This document shows positions 22,900-33,600 of a stretch of 64,000 nucleotides of DNA, one piece after another. The position numbers and the translations under genes were made by a program. This DNA is from Diospyros lotus (taxonomy: Eukaryota > Streptophyta > Magnoliopsida > Ericales > Ebenaceae). The notes below the pieces were generated by a model. The model was not told the DNA's origin. It searched no databases and saw nothing but the letters and a program-made list of their open reading frames with translations. The DNA lies in contig NC_068343.1 in assembly GCF_014633365.1 (NCBI RefSeq), forward strand, positions 24,149,307 to 24,213,306. The letters run 5' to 3'. Every line of letters starts with the position of its first letter. Within the stretch, counting starts at the first letter, position 1.

Positions 22900-24849
22900 T
22901 GTTAGTGTAGGTGCTCTAGACCCAATCAAATTGGGCATGTTGTACACTGATAATTGTAATCATATTTATTATTTGAAAAAAGAGTTATTCAAATTCACAA
23001 TAAGTCATTCTATTAGTTTCTTATTATTATTGTAATGACCAAATAAAACTAGATAGAAGTCCATATGATGTATACTGTGATTAATCTATAAAGATGTGAG
23101 ATGATGCATCATAGTTTCTAGACATCATTAAACGTCCCAAGTCGTAGCAATGTCAAGAATGGACATTGACAATTGCAGTAAGACTTGTATGTGCTATGTT
23201 TTTTCTATATGATAGCAATGGGGGTTTCACACCCATAGGCATGGGGATGCCTAGACAAGTACATAGGTGACCAATGTTGGAGAACATGTCATTGGACATG
23301 ACTCATCATGAGAATCCATTTTGGTTATATGTTGATGGAATTCTCATACGAGATGGGTGTAACTAATCCTTGGACCTAAGGTTGTTACGGTCATCTCATA
23401 AGAAGACCGGTATGCTTTGACATCGTTTCGATGGGCCTAAATAAAGGCTGCATATGGGCGATCATTGGCCATATCCTGAGGCTTATGGAGATGGGTGTAT
23501 AACCAAGATGGGACTCGTCTATCCCTTGATAGAGGATGATGTATCTAAGGCACATTCGGTAGATATTCACTTTAAATCCATGGCCATGGTGAAAGAGATC
23601 AATAAGGAGTTATTGATTTACTTTCTAATTAAGTGAAGATATCTGGAAGACCGAAGAAAACTCATGTGATCGTTATCAAGCAACACATTGCCATACTTGA
23701 GATCACATAAGATACATTGACGAGAGGATCGAATTACATGGTAACCATGCTCGTGAAAGGTTATTTGCGGATTATGAATCCTTCTGAATAATTGGATAGG
23801 CATGATGCCTTGCTAGAGGCCAATCTTATCTTATGTGTTCGTACTGACACATTGTCAACATATTCGGAAGCCTAATGAGTCATACGCAATAGGCACGGTC
23901 CCTAGCTTAAACCAGGAGAGTGAACGTATGGTTAAGTGAGACACATCGGCAAGAAGTTGTGCCGTCGTAGGTTCTCACGGAAAAAGAACAAATAGACATA
24001 ATGACGTCGATATGACGAGGAGTCATCATAATGGAAAGAGTTTTCTAAAATGCCAATTGAGTAAATTAGGAAGGAGTTTCTAATTTAATAATTTTCTATT
24101 TGTTGGAGTGGCAAATAAAAAATAAAATATATTTGGGCTTAAGTTAATATTTGGACTAAATTGGATTTGGGCCAAATATTAAATATTATATTTGGACAAA
24201 ATTGGATTTGGGCCAAATATTAAATATGATATTTGGACAAAATTAGATTTGTGCCAAATATTAAATAAAATATATTTGGGCTTAAATTAGATTTGGGCCA
24301 CAATATTTTATTTAAACCTATAATTGGATTTGGGCCACTTAATTATATTTCTAGTTAGACTAGGATAAGGCTAGTTAATATTCTAATTGAATTAGAATTA
24401 ATGGGCTTGCCCAATCCATTAGGGTTTGAGAAACCCTAGGATATTTCTTTATAAATATCCCTTTATGGGTTGCCCAAAATAGTAGAGAGTTTTGGTTTCA
24501 TTTTTCAAGAGTTGAAAAACGTATTGCTGTTTACTCTTCCCCATTTCTTTTTGGCATCAATTTGAAACGTAGGCGTTCTTTTTCGTCCATACATAAGCTG
24601 CGAAAAGGAGAAGGAGCTAGCACTCATATTCCGCTCTCCTTGCCAACGAACGCGTGCCGCGTATCACCAGTTAGAGGCCAGACGCTTGGACTACTCGAAT
24701 CCACGAACGACTCGATAATCTAATGGTTAGATTTATTTATTTTTTGTGAATGATTTGATTTTGACGTTGATCCAATCGCCGGGATCGGGGTAAGGTTCAA
24801 AATTTTTGAACTACGCTGCTTGCCCCATAGCGATCTTGCTTTACTTTCA
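22900..24849 (+). mobile_element. Solo LTR M inside element L pol
   Basis: Starts TGTTAGTGTAGGTGC at 22900 and ends TTTACTTTCA at 24849. The flanks CTGTG (22895-22899) and CCGTG (24850-24854) are a 4/5 target duplication, and ignoring the insert restores an open frame between protease and RT (Pro-Val-Asp-Lys junction). A TATA region (CTTTATAAATATCCC, about 24450) with a leader gives plus orientation. Length 1950 bp. It holds three near-identical ~55-bp repeats rich in ATTTGGGCCAAATATTAAAT at 24140-24300. No coding region. Superfamily not determined. Confidence 0.88.
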
Positions 24850-24854
24850 CCGTG

Positions 24855-26279
24855 GACAAGCTTGAGAAGGTACCTTTAAGGGAAGATTGCCCTGATTACT
24901 GTATAAAGATAAGCGCCGAGCTAAAAGACCCTCTAAGGGGTCAAATCTTAACCCTCCTTCGACAATACGCAGACGTCTTCGCATGGACAGCCCAAGACAT
25001 GGCCGAGGTCGATCCAGAGGTCATGGTGCATAAGCTAGGAATACGTCCAGGTTTCCAACCTGTTAAGCAAAAGAAGCAAAGTTTTGCCCCAATAAAAACC
25101 AAAGTGATTGATGTGGAAGTAGAGAAGCAAATGGGGGCACAATACATTCGAGGAAGTTGATTTTTTTGAATGGTTAGCAAACATGGTGTTGGTGCCCAAA
25201 GGAAAGGGCAAGTGGAGACTTTGTATCGACTTCACTGATCTTAACAAGGCTTGCCCGAAAGATAGTTACCCTCTTCCTCGGATAGATGCCCTGATTGTTA
25301 GGACGGCTGGCTGTTTGCTAATGAGTTTTTTAGATGCCTTCCAGGGGTACCACCAGATTCTGTTGCATCCCTAAGATTAGGAGAAGATGGTCTTCATCAC
25401 CAATAAAGCAACCTACTATTACATAGTACCGTTTGGATTGAAAATGCTGGAGCCACTCACTAGCATCTGGTGAATAAGCTTTTTCAACACCAGCTCGGTC
25501 GAAACATGGAAGCTTATGTAGATGACATGCTGGTGAAAAGCCTCATTACCGAACGTCATCCCATAGATTTGGAAGAATGCTTCCAGACCCTTCGTAAGTT
25601 TCATATAAAACTTAATCTTATCAAATGTGGTTTTGGAGTTTCTACAGGAAAGTTTTTGGGTTATATAGTTCATGACCGAGGGATTGAGGTGAACCCAGCG
25701 AAGGTTAAAGCCATTTTGGACATGCCAGCCCCGAGGAACATCCAGGAAGTGCAAAGCCAAATGGGAAGGATGATGGCTTTAAGGAGATTCCTCTCTCGGT
25801 TGGCAGAGAAAGGTCTTCCTTTCTATAAATTTGTGTCAAAGGCAAAGAATTTTTTCTGGGATGATAAATGTCAGAAAGCCTTTAGCAAACTGAAGGAACA
25901 TCTAGCTTCACCTCCAGTTCTCACCAAGCCACACCAAGGAGAACCACTATATCTTTATTTGGTAGTAGCTGAAGAAGCTGTGAGTTCGATGCTAGTTTGA
26001 GAAGAAGATAAAAGGCAGAGGCCTGTTTACTATGCCAGTAAGCGATTGACAGGGGCTGAAGTTCGGTATTCTCCTATGGAAAAGTTGGCCTTTGCCTTGG
26101 TAAACTTGACGAGGAAGCTTTGTCCCTATTTTCAAGCTCATACCATTATTGTGCTTACAAACCAACTTTTGAGGCAGGTGCTTAGTAAGCTAGATCTCTT
26201 AGAAAGGATGTTGAAATGGGTCCTAGAGCTCACAGCTTTTGATATAATGTACATACCTCAATCGGCTATCAAGGCCTAG
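24855..26279 (+). pseudogene. Reverse transcriptase and RNase H of element L
   Basis: The RT connection region (DVFAWTAQDMAEVDPEVM, 24960-25030) is followed in a shifted frame at 25183 by the RT fingers (VLVPKGKGKWRLCIDFTDLN). A further shift near 25450 leads to the palm with the catalytic YVDDMLVKS (about 25515-25540). RNase H follows with RPVYYASKRLTGAEVRYSPMEK (26018-26085). Stops at 25158, 25372, 25998 (TGA) and 26277 (TAG) and at least two frameshifts inactivate it. Family role: copies element RNA into DNA in cytoplasmic particles. Confidence 0.9.
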
Positions 26280-26760
26280 GCACTAGCAGATTTCATCGCC
26301 GAAAGGATTTGGTTCTAGAAGATTTCGAAACAGAACTAGAGACCATGGATGATGGTTGTAGATGGAAGCTCGACCTAGGGCGGTGGTGGAGCGAGGATGA
26401 TGATCAGAAGCCCCGATAGGTAGACCTGGCCCTATGCCTTGCACTTCGAGTTACAAGCATCTAATAATGAAGCTGAGTATGAGGCCCTGTTAGTAGGATT
26501 GAGACTGGCTGAGCAGTTAGGAGCACAACCCATAGAAGTAAGTTTAAACTCCAATCTGGTCGTGCAACAAGTGAATGGAAAGTATGAGGCTCGAAAAGGT
26601 CACATGGGAAAATACCTAGCTATGGTCAAAGGGCTAATGGTGCGCTTTCAGTCAGTGAAGGTGGAGTATGCTCCTCGAGCCATGAATATGGAAGTAGATC
26701 TATGGTCTCGGATTGCTTCATCCTCTTTTCCTATGAGTTCCAGATAAATCTGGATTGAAT
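26280..26760 (+). pseudogene. Second RNase H-like domain (Tat-type) of element L
   Basis: After RNase H the text gives ALADFIAE, then a VDGSS-like start near 26360 and, from 26439, HFELQASNNEAEYEALLVGL, LGAQPIEVSLNSNLVVQQV and KGHMGKYLAMVK. NNEAEYEAL and the SNLVVQQVNGKY block are the usual signature of the additional RNase H found in Tat-lineage gypsy elements, between RNase H and integrase. A frameshift near 26310 and several stops are present. This domain is the main reason for placing L in the Tat lineage. Confidence 0.85.
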
Positions 26761-26899
26761 CTTTGTCATAGAAAAACATTAAGGAGTTAGTTGAATAAAT
26801 GTGTGTTGATGCTGAGCCTAGTTGGACGGATCCCTTCCTCTTATACTTAAAGGAGGGAAAACTTCTCGATGATGACTCAGAAGCTTGAGAAATTATAAG

Positions 26900-28049
26900 G
26901 AAGGCCCGAAGTTTAGTAATGGTCAACGGAGAGCTCTATAAGAGGTCATTCTCACAACCATTGCTCAAGTGTATTCTACCCCGAGAAGCAGAATACATCC
27001 TTAGGGAGATCCATGAAGGCGTATGTGAAAGCCACATTGGGGCCCAGATCCTCAACTAAAAATCTCTTCTGCAAGGGTATTATTAGTCGATGACGGTGAA
27101 GGACTCAGTGCAGCTAGTCAGGACCTGCGATAGATACCAGCGAACCTCCAACCTGGTTCATGTACCAGCTATCACTTTAACTCATCTGGCTACAACTTGT
27201 CCCTTTGCTCAATGGAGCATCGACATCTTGGGTCCTTTTCCCATGGTGGCTGGCTAGGTTAGATATATTATTGTTGCCATAGATTATTTCACGAAGTGGG
27301 TTGAAGCAGAACCGGTGGCCTCCATTACTGGTCGGCGAGTAAAGAAATTTCTATGAAAGAATATGGTATGTCATTTTGGGATTCCTTGGGTTCTCATTTT
27401 CGATAACGGCACTCAGTTCACTGACCAATCTGAGTAAGAATGTTGCCAGGGTTGGTAAGGTAGCATTTCACTTCGATGGCCCATCTGCAAGCCAACGGTT
27501 AAATCGGGCTCGCTAACCGAACTTTGTTGCATGGTTTAAAAGCCTGCGTGGATAAGGTGGATGGCAACTGGGTGGATGAATTACTGAGTATTTTATGGTC
27601 TTACCGAACCATAGAGAAGGTGTCTATGGGGGAGACTTCGTTCAGCCTATGTTATGGTTCGAAGGCTTTGATCCCGATCGAGATAGGCGTGCCAACCCTC
27701 AGAGTAAAACTCTTCAGCCCGCAGACTAATGAATAGAATCTAAGAGACAACTTAGATCTCCTCGATGAACTTCATGATCAGGTGAAGATTAGACAAGTAG
27801 TGTACGATCAGTGTATTGAAAGGTACTACAACCGAATGGTAAAAGCTTGGAGTTTCCTTCTTGGAGATTGGGTATTACAGCGAGCAGATGTTTGAGGTGC
27901 CCGAGAAGCAAACAAGTTAACACCTAACTGGGAGGGTCCCTTTAGAGTAGTGGAAGCCCTCCATCCTAGCGCTTATAAACTCCAAACTGCAAAGAGGGTA
28001 CCCGTTAAAAACGCTTGAAATGTGCAAAATTTGAGGAAATTTTATCAGT
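26900..28049 (+). pseudogene. Integrase of element L
   Basis: The zinc-binding N-terminus is visible near 27000-27140 (EAEYILREIHEG, then CESHIGAQ and a Cys-rich stretch). The catalytic core follows with AQWSIDILGPFP (27210), VAIDYFTKWVEAEPVA (27273) and IFDNGTQFTD (27395). The middle around 27430-27520 is frameshifted, and the third acidic residue is not readable. The C-terminal part is open at 27524-27736 (WVDELLSILWSYRT) and continues to LTPNWEGPFRV and NLRKFYQ with a final TGA at about 28049. It contains many stops and is inactive. Confidence 0.85.
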
Positions 28050-28194
28050 GATGTTCTTTATTAATTATGACTTCTGAAATAAATCTATTTTTCTCTCTAA
28101 ATAATTAAAGCTCCTCACAGCTAAAGATCCCAGGGGACCACCCCTAACCAAAAATAATTCTAACCTCGAGGGATTAAAACCCTGAGTAATAGGA
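28050..28194 (+). other. Start of element L 3' untranslated region
   Basis: Short AT-rich to mixed spacer after pol and before the repeat block. It includes GATCCCAGGGGACCACCCC, a diverged forerunner of the repeat unit. Nothing else is seen. Confidence 0.5.
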
Positions 28195-28495
28195 AAAGGA
28201 TCAGATATGATCCTCGGGGGGCCTCGAACCCTTGATGAAAAGAGAAATGATTAGATGTGATCCTTGGGCGGGGGGGGGAGGGGGGCGAACCTCCAATAAG
28301 AAAAAGAGATCAATGTGATCCTCGGGGGCCCCCGAACATCCAACAAGAAAAAGAGAAAGGATCAGATGTGATCCTCGGGGGGCCCCGAACCTCCAATAAG
28401 AAAAAGAGAAAGGATCAGATGTGATCCTCGGGGGGCCCCGAACCTCCAATAAGAAGAAAAGAAAGGATCAGATCTGATCCCCAGGAGATCTTATC
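28195..28495 (+). repeat. ~53-bp tandem repeat with GGATCA/TGATCC arms (element L)
   Basis: Six units start with ATCAGAT-like words at 28200, 28250, 28309, 28361, 28414 and 28468, so spacing is 50-59 and mostly 52-54. A typical unit is GGATCAGATGTGATCC, then a G/C run (TCGGGGGGCCCCGAAC), then CTCCAATAAGAAAAAGAG. The first words form a short inverted repeat in every unit. The block lies just downstream of pol, where Tat elements are known to carry variable tandem arrays. Confidence 0.9.
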
Positions 28496-28689
28496 CCTGA
28501 TAAAAAGTGAGGGATATCCTCTAAGTGAAAAAGGGGGTTAGGTGCAACCCCTCTGTTTTAGAATTACGATCTTTTAAGGAGTAATTAACTAATGCGGGTA
28601 ACGTTAAAATGAAGATGGTAAAACAAACAAGCAAGAAAATTTTATTGTAAAATTGTGCTTAAGTACAAAGGCATCTATTCTAAGGAAGA

Positions 28690-30850
28690 TAAAGTTGTCG
28701 AGACATTGGAAGAGAATGGAGTCCACGTCCAGGTTCAAGAAGCGCTCTTTCATAAGTTTATTCATATGCTCAAATCCACCCCGAAGGACTTCTTTTAACT
28801 CCGCAGCATAAACCTCGAAGCTTCAAAAATCCTCGCAACCATTCTGGAAGGCCACACGGGCACCCTTGAGGGTAGATTGAAGCTTGGTGTTGGCCGTGCG
28901 GAGGTCTTCCTTACACCGAGAATGGGACTCCATTACTTCTACTTGGCTTTTTTTGGCCTCCTTCAACTCCAAGGTGAGTTTCTTTATATTCTCTCGGAGT
29001 AGGTCGTTCATGCCCTTCGTGGCATCCAGTTCCTCCCCGAGCCTGGAGTTGACCTGATGAGCCTCCAGCATATTCTTCTAAGCTAGCTCCAGATCCTCGT
29101 AAGCTTGAGCTTTGGCTTCATTGGCAAGCTTTGCTTCCTCCTAAGCTAGCTCAACAAACTTGGTGAGAATATGCACATTGTGTTCGAGATCTGCCAGCTT
29201 AGAAGAGAGGGCCTCAAGCCCTTGGAGCCTCTCAACTTTGGATTCCAAGGAACTAATTCAGGCCTGCAACTCTGATTCTTGCCGAGTGACCGAATCTTGA
29301 AAACTCAAAAGGCTCTAGAAAAGAACAACAAAGTAAAAGTGAAGGCATATTCGTGTGAAAAGAACTCGAGGGAAAGCCAAGTGGTAAAGGTTACCCTTAG
29401 AATCTCGGCGCAATAATCTGGTTCTCTCATAGCTGGTGAAGCGTTGGAAATAGCCACGGTCTTAACAGGGGCTTTGGTCACTTCAGGAACAGAGGTCACT
29501 TCGACTGAAGATGAAGAGGGGGTAGTTTCTACCATTTGTCGTTTCGTCCTTCGGGGTAAAATCTCCTTCGTGGATAAAGCGAAAGCCTCCTCTAGCAAAG
29601 CTTGTCCTATTAATCTTAGGCGCCCCTCTGGTGCTAAAGACGTTAATATCAATTTAAAAACAGAAGGGATAGAGATGTTGGGGGGCATTATGGTTGGCTC
29701 TATACCTGCAGGCAACTAACTTCCCTGAGCCATCGCCCTAGCCACATCAAGCACTAGGGCGGTCTCATCATCACCTTTGGACGGGTCTTGCGAGGGGGCA
29801 GGCGTTGCTGCTACTGGTTGCTAAGAAGGTTGGGAGTCCCTCTTATTCTTTGGGGCTTGGGATCCTGCGGAAGGATTCTTTGGGAAAGCCTGAGAGCCAT
29901 CCTTGGAGGCCTCCTGGAAGGTCTGGAGGTCCCCTTCCACTGTTTTCTTTGATCTGGAAGAGGCAGAGGGGCCTTTATTCCTAGAGTTCTTCAGAGCTTT
30001 CTAGGGTGGCATTGAGAGCCCTTTGCCTTGAGAAGGCTTGGGGGCCTTCTTAGATACCTTCTTGGTTTTGGCTGGGCCGAAGGTCCTTTCCTCTCGGGGA
30101 AGTTCAAGATCATCCCCTCAATGATAAAAGAATAAGTTATCTCCTAGAGATTTTAAACTACGTAAGAAAAATAATGAAGATCAATATCCGGTAAGAATGA
30201 TTAGGTAAGGAAGAAGGTAAAGGGCTAACACTTATAAGTCTCGCCATCTAGGCCCGCCTTGCTAAGTGTCGAATTGGAGAGCCATCCCTCTTCCTAGTTC
30301 AAGCTGATACCCATGATCTTATCGGCTGATTCTTTGATATTGTTGACGTTCGGACGTTTGTGTTTCGTATCCAAAGTCCACCCATTACACATGGACCAAA
30401 TTTCTTGTGTGGAACTGGATAGTTTGGGGCAAATGAAGACTAAACGCTACTTCCAGACATCTGAGTCTTTAGACCCCCAGGATTGCATGAGCATCAAGGC
30501 CTTGATTTCAAGTTTAGGACGCTCCTTGGATGCAAGGAGGCAACCATCCTTCACGATTCTATGTGAGATAGAAATCCAGCCTCTTATATCGCAGTTGGTG
30601 GTAAAAAAATTAGTTGAAAAGATCCCCCAAAGGCTCTATTCGACCAAAACTGTAGATAATGATGAAGCTCATCAGGTACCTCCACCCGAAAGGGGATAGC
30701 TAGGTTGGAACGATGGTGAGATGTTGGAGAAGCAACATGACCCTTCCTTGGGGTGCAGGCGAAAGCCCCTGTCAAAGGCACACTTGTAGACACAGAGATA
30801 GCTGGTGACAGGGTGACATGCTTATAGATTGGTGTTGAACTCAACCTCCT
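28690..30850 (-). pseudogene. Antisense coiled-coil ORF remains in element L
   Basis: Between pol and the 3' LTR, the minus strand holds several open pieces. The piece at 29071-28823 (HQVNSRLGEELDATKGMND, LRENIKKLTLELKEAKKSQ) is clearly coiled coil and extends upstream to about 29280 across stops. The piece at 29715-29305 is Ser/Thr/Pro-rich with a basic patch (LPRRTKRQMVE). The piece at 30844-30584 includes EVPDELHHYLQFWSN. A weak WK*RLVFICP match near 30440 parallels the middle of the antisense gene in element I. The order and position match that gene. Function unknown; stops show it is dead. Confidence 0.65.
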
Positions 30851-31388
30851 ATTCTTCGGGAATCTTGTATTTTTCCCTGAACTATTGACATTCTGATTCG
30901 CTCATCCATTGGCAAGGAATGGAGGAGGCAGGGTGGTTCTCCCACTTAACAAGCTTTGCGCCGGCCGAGTTAAGCCTTCTAGATCTAGTAATTGCCATTT
31001 GAGAGAGAGAGCAAGGAAGGTGCAGAATGAGAAGGGAATGCTCGCTAACATGGCAGTAGGCTTGGCAGAAAAAGGGTTGAAAGAAGAAGTAAACAGAAGG
31101 ATAAGATTCATCTATTAAAGCCTTGAGGGTGGAGAACCAAAGGGCAAGTAATGATGAGCATTAATTACCTAGAGAATGCGTGACTCGAGATGAGAAAGGT
31201 TTGGCCAGTGTTTGGGGAATAGATATTGACATTGGAACAAATCAGTGACCACGCCATATAAGCATGTGCAAGAAGAAGGAACTCCTTAGCTCCTCGAACC
31301 CGACAGATCTCAACCCTCGGGATAAAAGAGAACGCGAACCTTCGGAGACTTCAACACTCCTTTAGCCATTCAAGATAGGGGGCTCAAG
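30851..31388. other. Spacer before element L 3' LTR
   Basis: Non-coding on the plus strand. The minus frame 31111-30902 could be the 5' exon of the antisense remains, but it shows no domain. By analogy with element I, the antisense promoter should lie here; I see no clear TATA box. Confidence 0.35.
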
Positions 31389-31402
31389 GAGTGGGGGGCA
31401 AG
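31389..31402 (+). other. Polypurine tract (element L)
   Basis: GAGTGGGGGGCAAG directly precedes the 3' LTR start TGATAAGGG. It is the plus-strand primer site for reverse transcription. Confidence 0.85.
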
Positions 31403-31944
31403 TGATAAGGGAAAATACCCTTAGGTCCCTAATTACTCCAATACCCCGAAAATATAGCCAATGGCAGCGGTGACACGTACCCACCAAGGAGCCACTCCAT
31501 TGACGTCATCCTACTTAAGCCTAGAGAGGACATGTTGCAGGTGCGCCTTAACATACTGGCTAACCTGTTACTTGGTGAAGATTCTCTGGATTCCTAGATA
31601 TCAACCATCGCACTGAGAATCATGGAGATAAGGACTACCCCGAACTCCTCGAAAATGATTATGGTATCCATATCGATAAGATCGCACCTCCGCGAAGAAC
31701 GGGATGGGGATCCTGGCGATTTGAAGGAGAATCCTTACCTTGGAAGGAGGATAAAAAGAAAGGACCAGCGACGGGTAAAGGATTCCAACTTTTTCTTTCT
31801 CTAAGTTCGATACTATGTACTTTGAGCTTACATTAATCCAGTGATCTGATTTGAATGTAGGAGTGATCTCGGGGGGTAAGTCCCCGACTCCATTGTAGGT
31901 ACCTAGTCTGAGGCAGAGGAAGGTGATCGACCACCGCATCATCA
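31403..31944 (+). mobile_element. Element L 3' LTR
   Basis: 542 bp, colinear with the 5' LTR apart from a few short gaps and many transitions; ends GCATCATCA. It is followed by the GATTT duplication at 31945-31949. Confidence 0.92.
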
Positions 31945-32567
31945 GATTTGAGCTTACATTTATACTCATTTGTATTTACAGTGACTGTGCTTTATTTTTC
32001 TCCCTTCAAGGCTTTGATCTAAATTTGTATAAATTCATTCAAGCCTTGTTTTGTATTTTGAGAGATCTTGTAACTAAGAGATTCATCTCTTAGATTCTCT
32101 CTTATTGTTAAAATCTTGTATTTCCTACCTTATTATGTTAAAGGACTTGCTCTTTGAAGCAAGGGATTGAAATTCCTAGTTAGGTGTTAGAGGGCTTGGT
32201 TGTATAAGCAAGAGGTTTGTAATTTCCTAATCCTGAACTAGAGGGCCTACTTGGTTAAATAGGAGGTTTTAGTAGATTATTTGCAAAATCCTTAGTGAGG
32301 AGCTAAGGTAGTGGATTAGGCCAAACCACTATAAATCCTTGTACTTTCTTGTCCTTGTGTTCTTTGATCTTTTTATCTTTCTAAGCATTTCATTATTCCT
32401 CACTTGGTTCACATATTTATCTTTGTTTATTCTTCATTTTATATGCTTTACGTTTTAAATCACTAAAACCTCAATTTGTATCAAAAAGTTTCTCAAGTTC
32501 AATTAAGTTTTTAAATTACCCAATTCAGCCCCCTCTTGGTGTGTGCCATAGAATTTCAAATCTAACA
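31945..32567 (+). mobile_element. Element K 5' LTR, second part
   Basis: This is the continuation of the LTR broken at 20048. It matches, inverted, the solo LTR at 37395-37930 (for example AGGTTTTAGTGATTTAAAAC there against its reverse near 32460). It ends TTTCAAATCTAACA immediately before the primer site. Lines of ~40 bp with AGAGGGCTTGG/AGAGGGCCTACT around 32190-32250 form a small internal repeat. Confidence 0.85.
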
Positions 32568-32583
32568 ATTGGTATCTGAGCCT
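32568..32583 (+). other. Primer-binding site, tRNA-Met (element K)
   Basis: ATTGGTATCTGAGCCT lies immediately after the LTR end CTAACA. It matches the TGGTATCAGAGCC core of initiator tRNA-Met with one mismatch. Confidence 0.85.
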
Positions 32584-32591
32584 AACTCCTT

Positions 32592-33600
32592 GTTTCAAGA
32601 TCTAACAATCTAAGGAGAGATTCATAACTCTTAAAGAAGGTTATCCTATAAATGTGGTACCTTATTTTGATGGCTCTTATTATGATTTTTGGAGAAAAAG
32701 AATTTGTCTTTTCATGACATCCATCGATTGTTATTTGTGGTATATTGTGGAAAATGGTTTTGTTGTTAAACCAAAAATGGAATGGAATGATCATAACAAA
32801 AAGAACTTTTCTTTAAATATTAGAGCTATGCATATTTTACAACATGCCCTAAGTGATGATATTTATGTTAAAATTTCTAAATGCTCTAATGCTAAAGATA
32901 TACTAAACACTCTTGATTCATTATATCTCTCTGACAAATGTTGTGAGCACGTTGATGAAAATTTACAGGTTGAAAATCCATTGAATCAACAATAAATAGA
33001 GGAGAAAAGAAGTTCCCATGCCTCTAGTGAAGAAAGGTCAAACATGTGCTTCATGGTAAATGAAGAAGATGAGGTAATCTCTACTTCTACTTATGATTTT
33101 CATGATAGTAATGATATTGAAAATGATCATGAGTCTAGTTATTTGAATGCTAAAAATAATGATCATGATGCTTTTACAAATGAAGAGTTGTTGAATGCTT
33201 TAAATGAATTATATGTCAATTTTGAAAAACTTTGCTAAAAGAACAAAACTCTTCAAAAGCAATTAGATTTATTGTCAAATGAATTAGAAGTTTTAAAATC
33301 TAAGAATGAATATTTGATTACTTCTAATAAAGAATTTTTAAAGGAAAAGGTTTTGGAAGAACTTGAATTGAAATCCTCAAATAATGCATTAAATGAGAAA
33401 TTCATTTAAAATAGGAGATTTCAAACTCTTATGATCATGATAAAGGTGTTGAAATTTTTCATAGTCCAAGAGCAAAAGTCAAAAGCTCACATTTACACAC
33501 CTATCATGAAATTAAATGCTTTTATTGTTGTAAATTAGGTCACATTGCATACAAATGTCCTTTAAAAAGGAAATCATATTATGGACCTAAAATGAAATGG
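32592..33600 (+). pseudogene. gag of copia element K
   Basis: The frame from 32654 gives PYFDGSYYDFWRKRICLFM, DCYLWYIVENG and HILQHALSDDIYVKI, the copia-type gag (UBN2-like) pattern. A second open piece at 33044-33238 is acidic, and a CCHC knuckle CFYCCKLGHIAYKC lies at about 33517-33558. Stops at about 32993 and 33236 and frame changes break the gene. It starts just after the primer site as in intact copia elements. Confidence 0.82.

Larger units (their letters stand above)
20049..31944 (+). mobile_element. Complete Tat-type Ty3/gypsy element L
   Basis: LTRs are 20049-20615 and 31403-31944 (TGATAAGGG ... GCATCATCA). The 5-bp duplication GATTT (20044-20048 and 31945-31949) is exact. A tRNA-Lys primer site, gag, protease, RT, RNase H, a second RNase H-like domain, integrase, a tandem-repeat block, antisense coding remains and a polypurine tract occur in that order. 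The double RNase H and antisense gene are hallmarks of the Tat lineage. The LTRs differ at many positions, mainly transitions, so the insertion is old. Pol is interrupted by a solo LTR at 22900-24849. Confidence 0.92.

Noticed and set aside
28195..28495. CRISPR-like repeat array
   Set aside because: Units are contiguous tandem copies without unique spacers and lie in a plant retrotransposon.
29444..30699. Plus-strand frames of 91 and 128 codons in element L
   Set aside because: They overlap minus-strand coding remains whose composition (coiled coil, Ser/Pro-rich, basic patch) and position match the antisense gene of element I.
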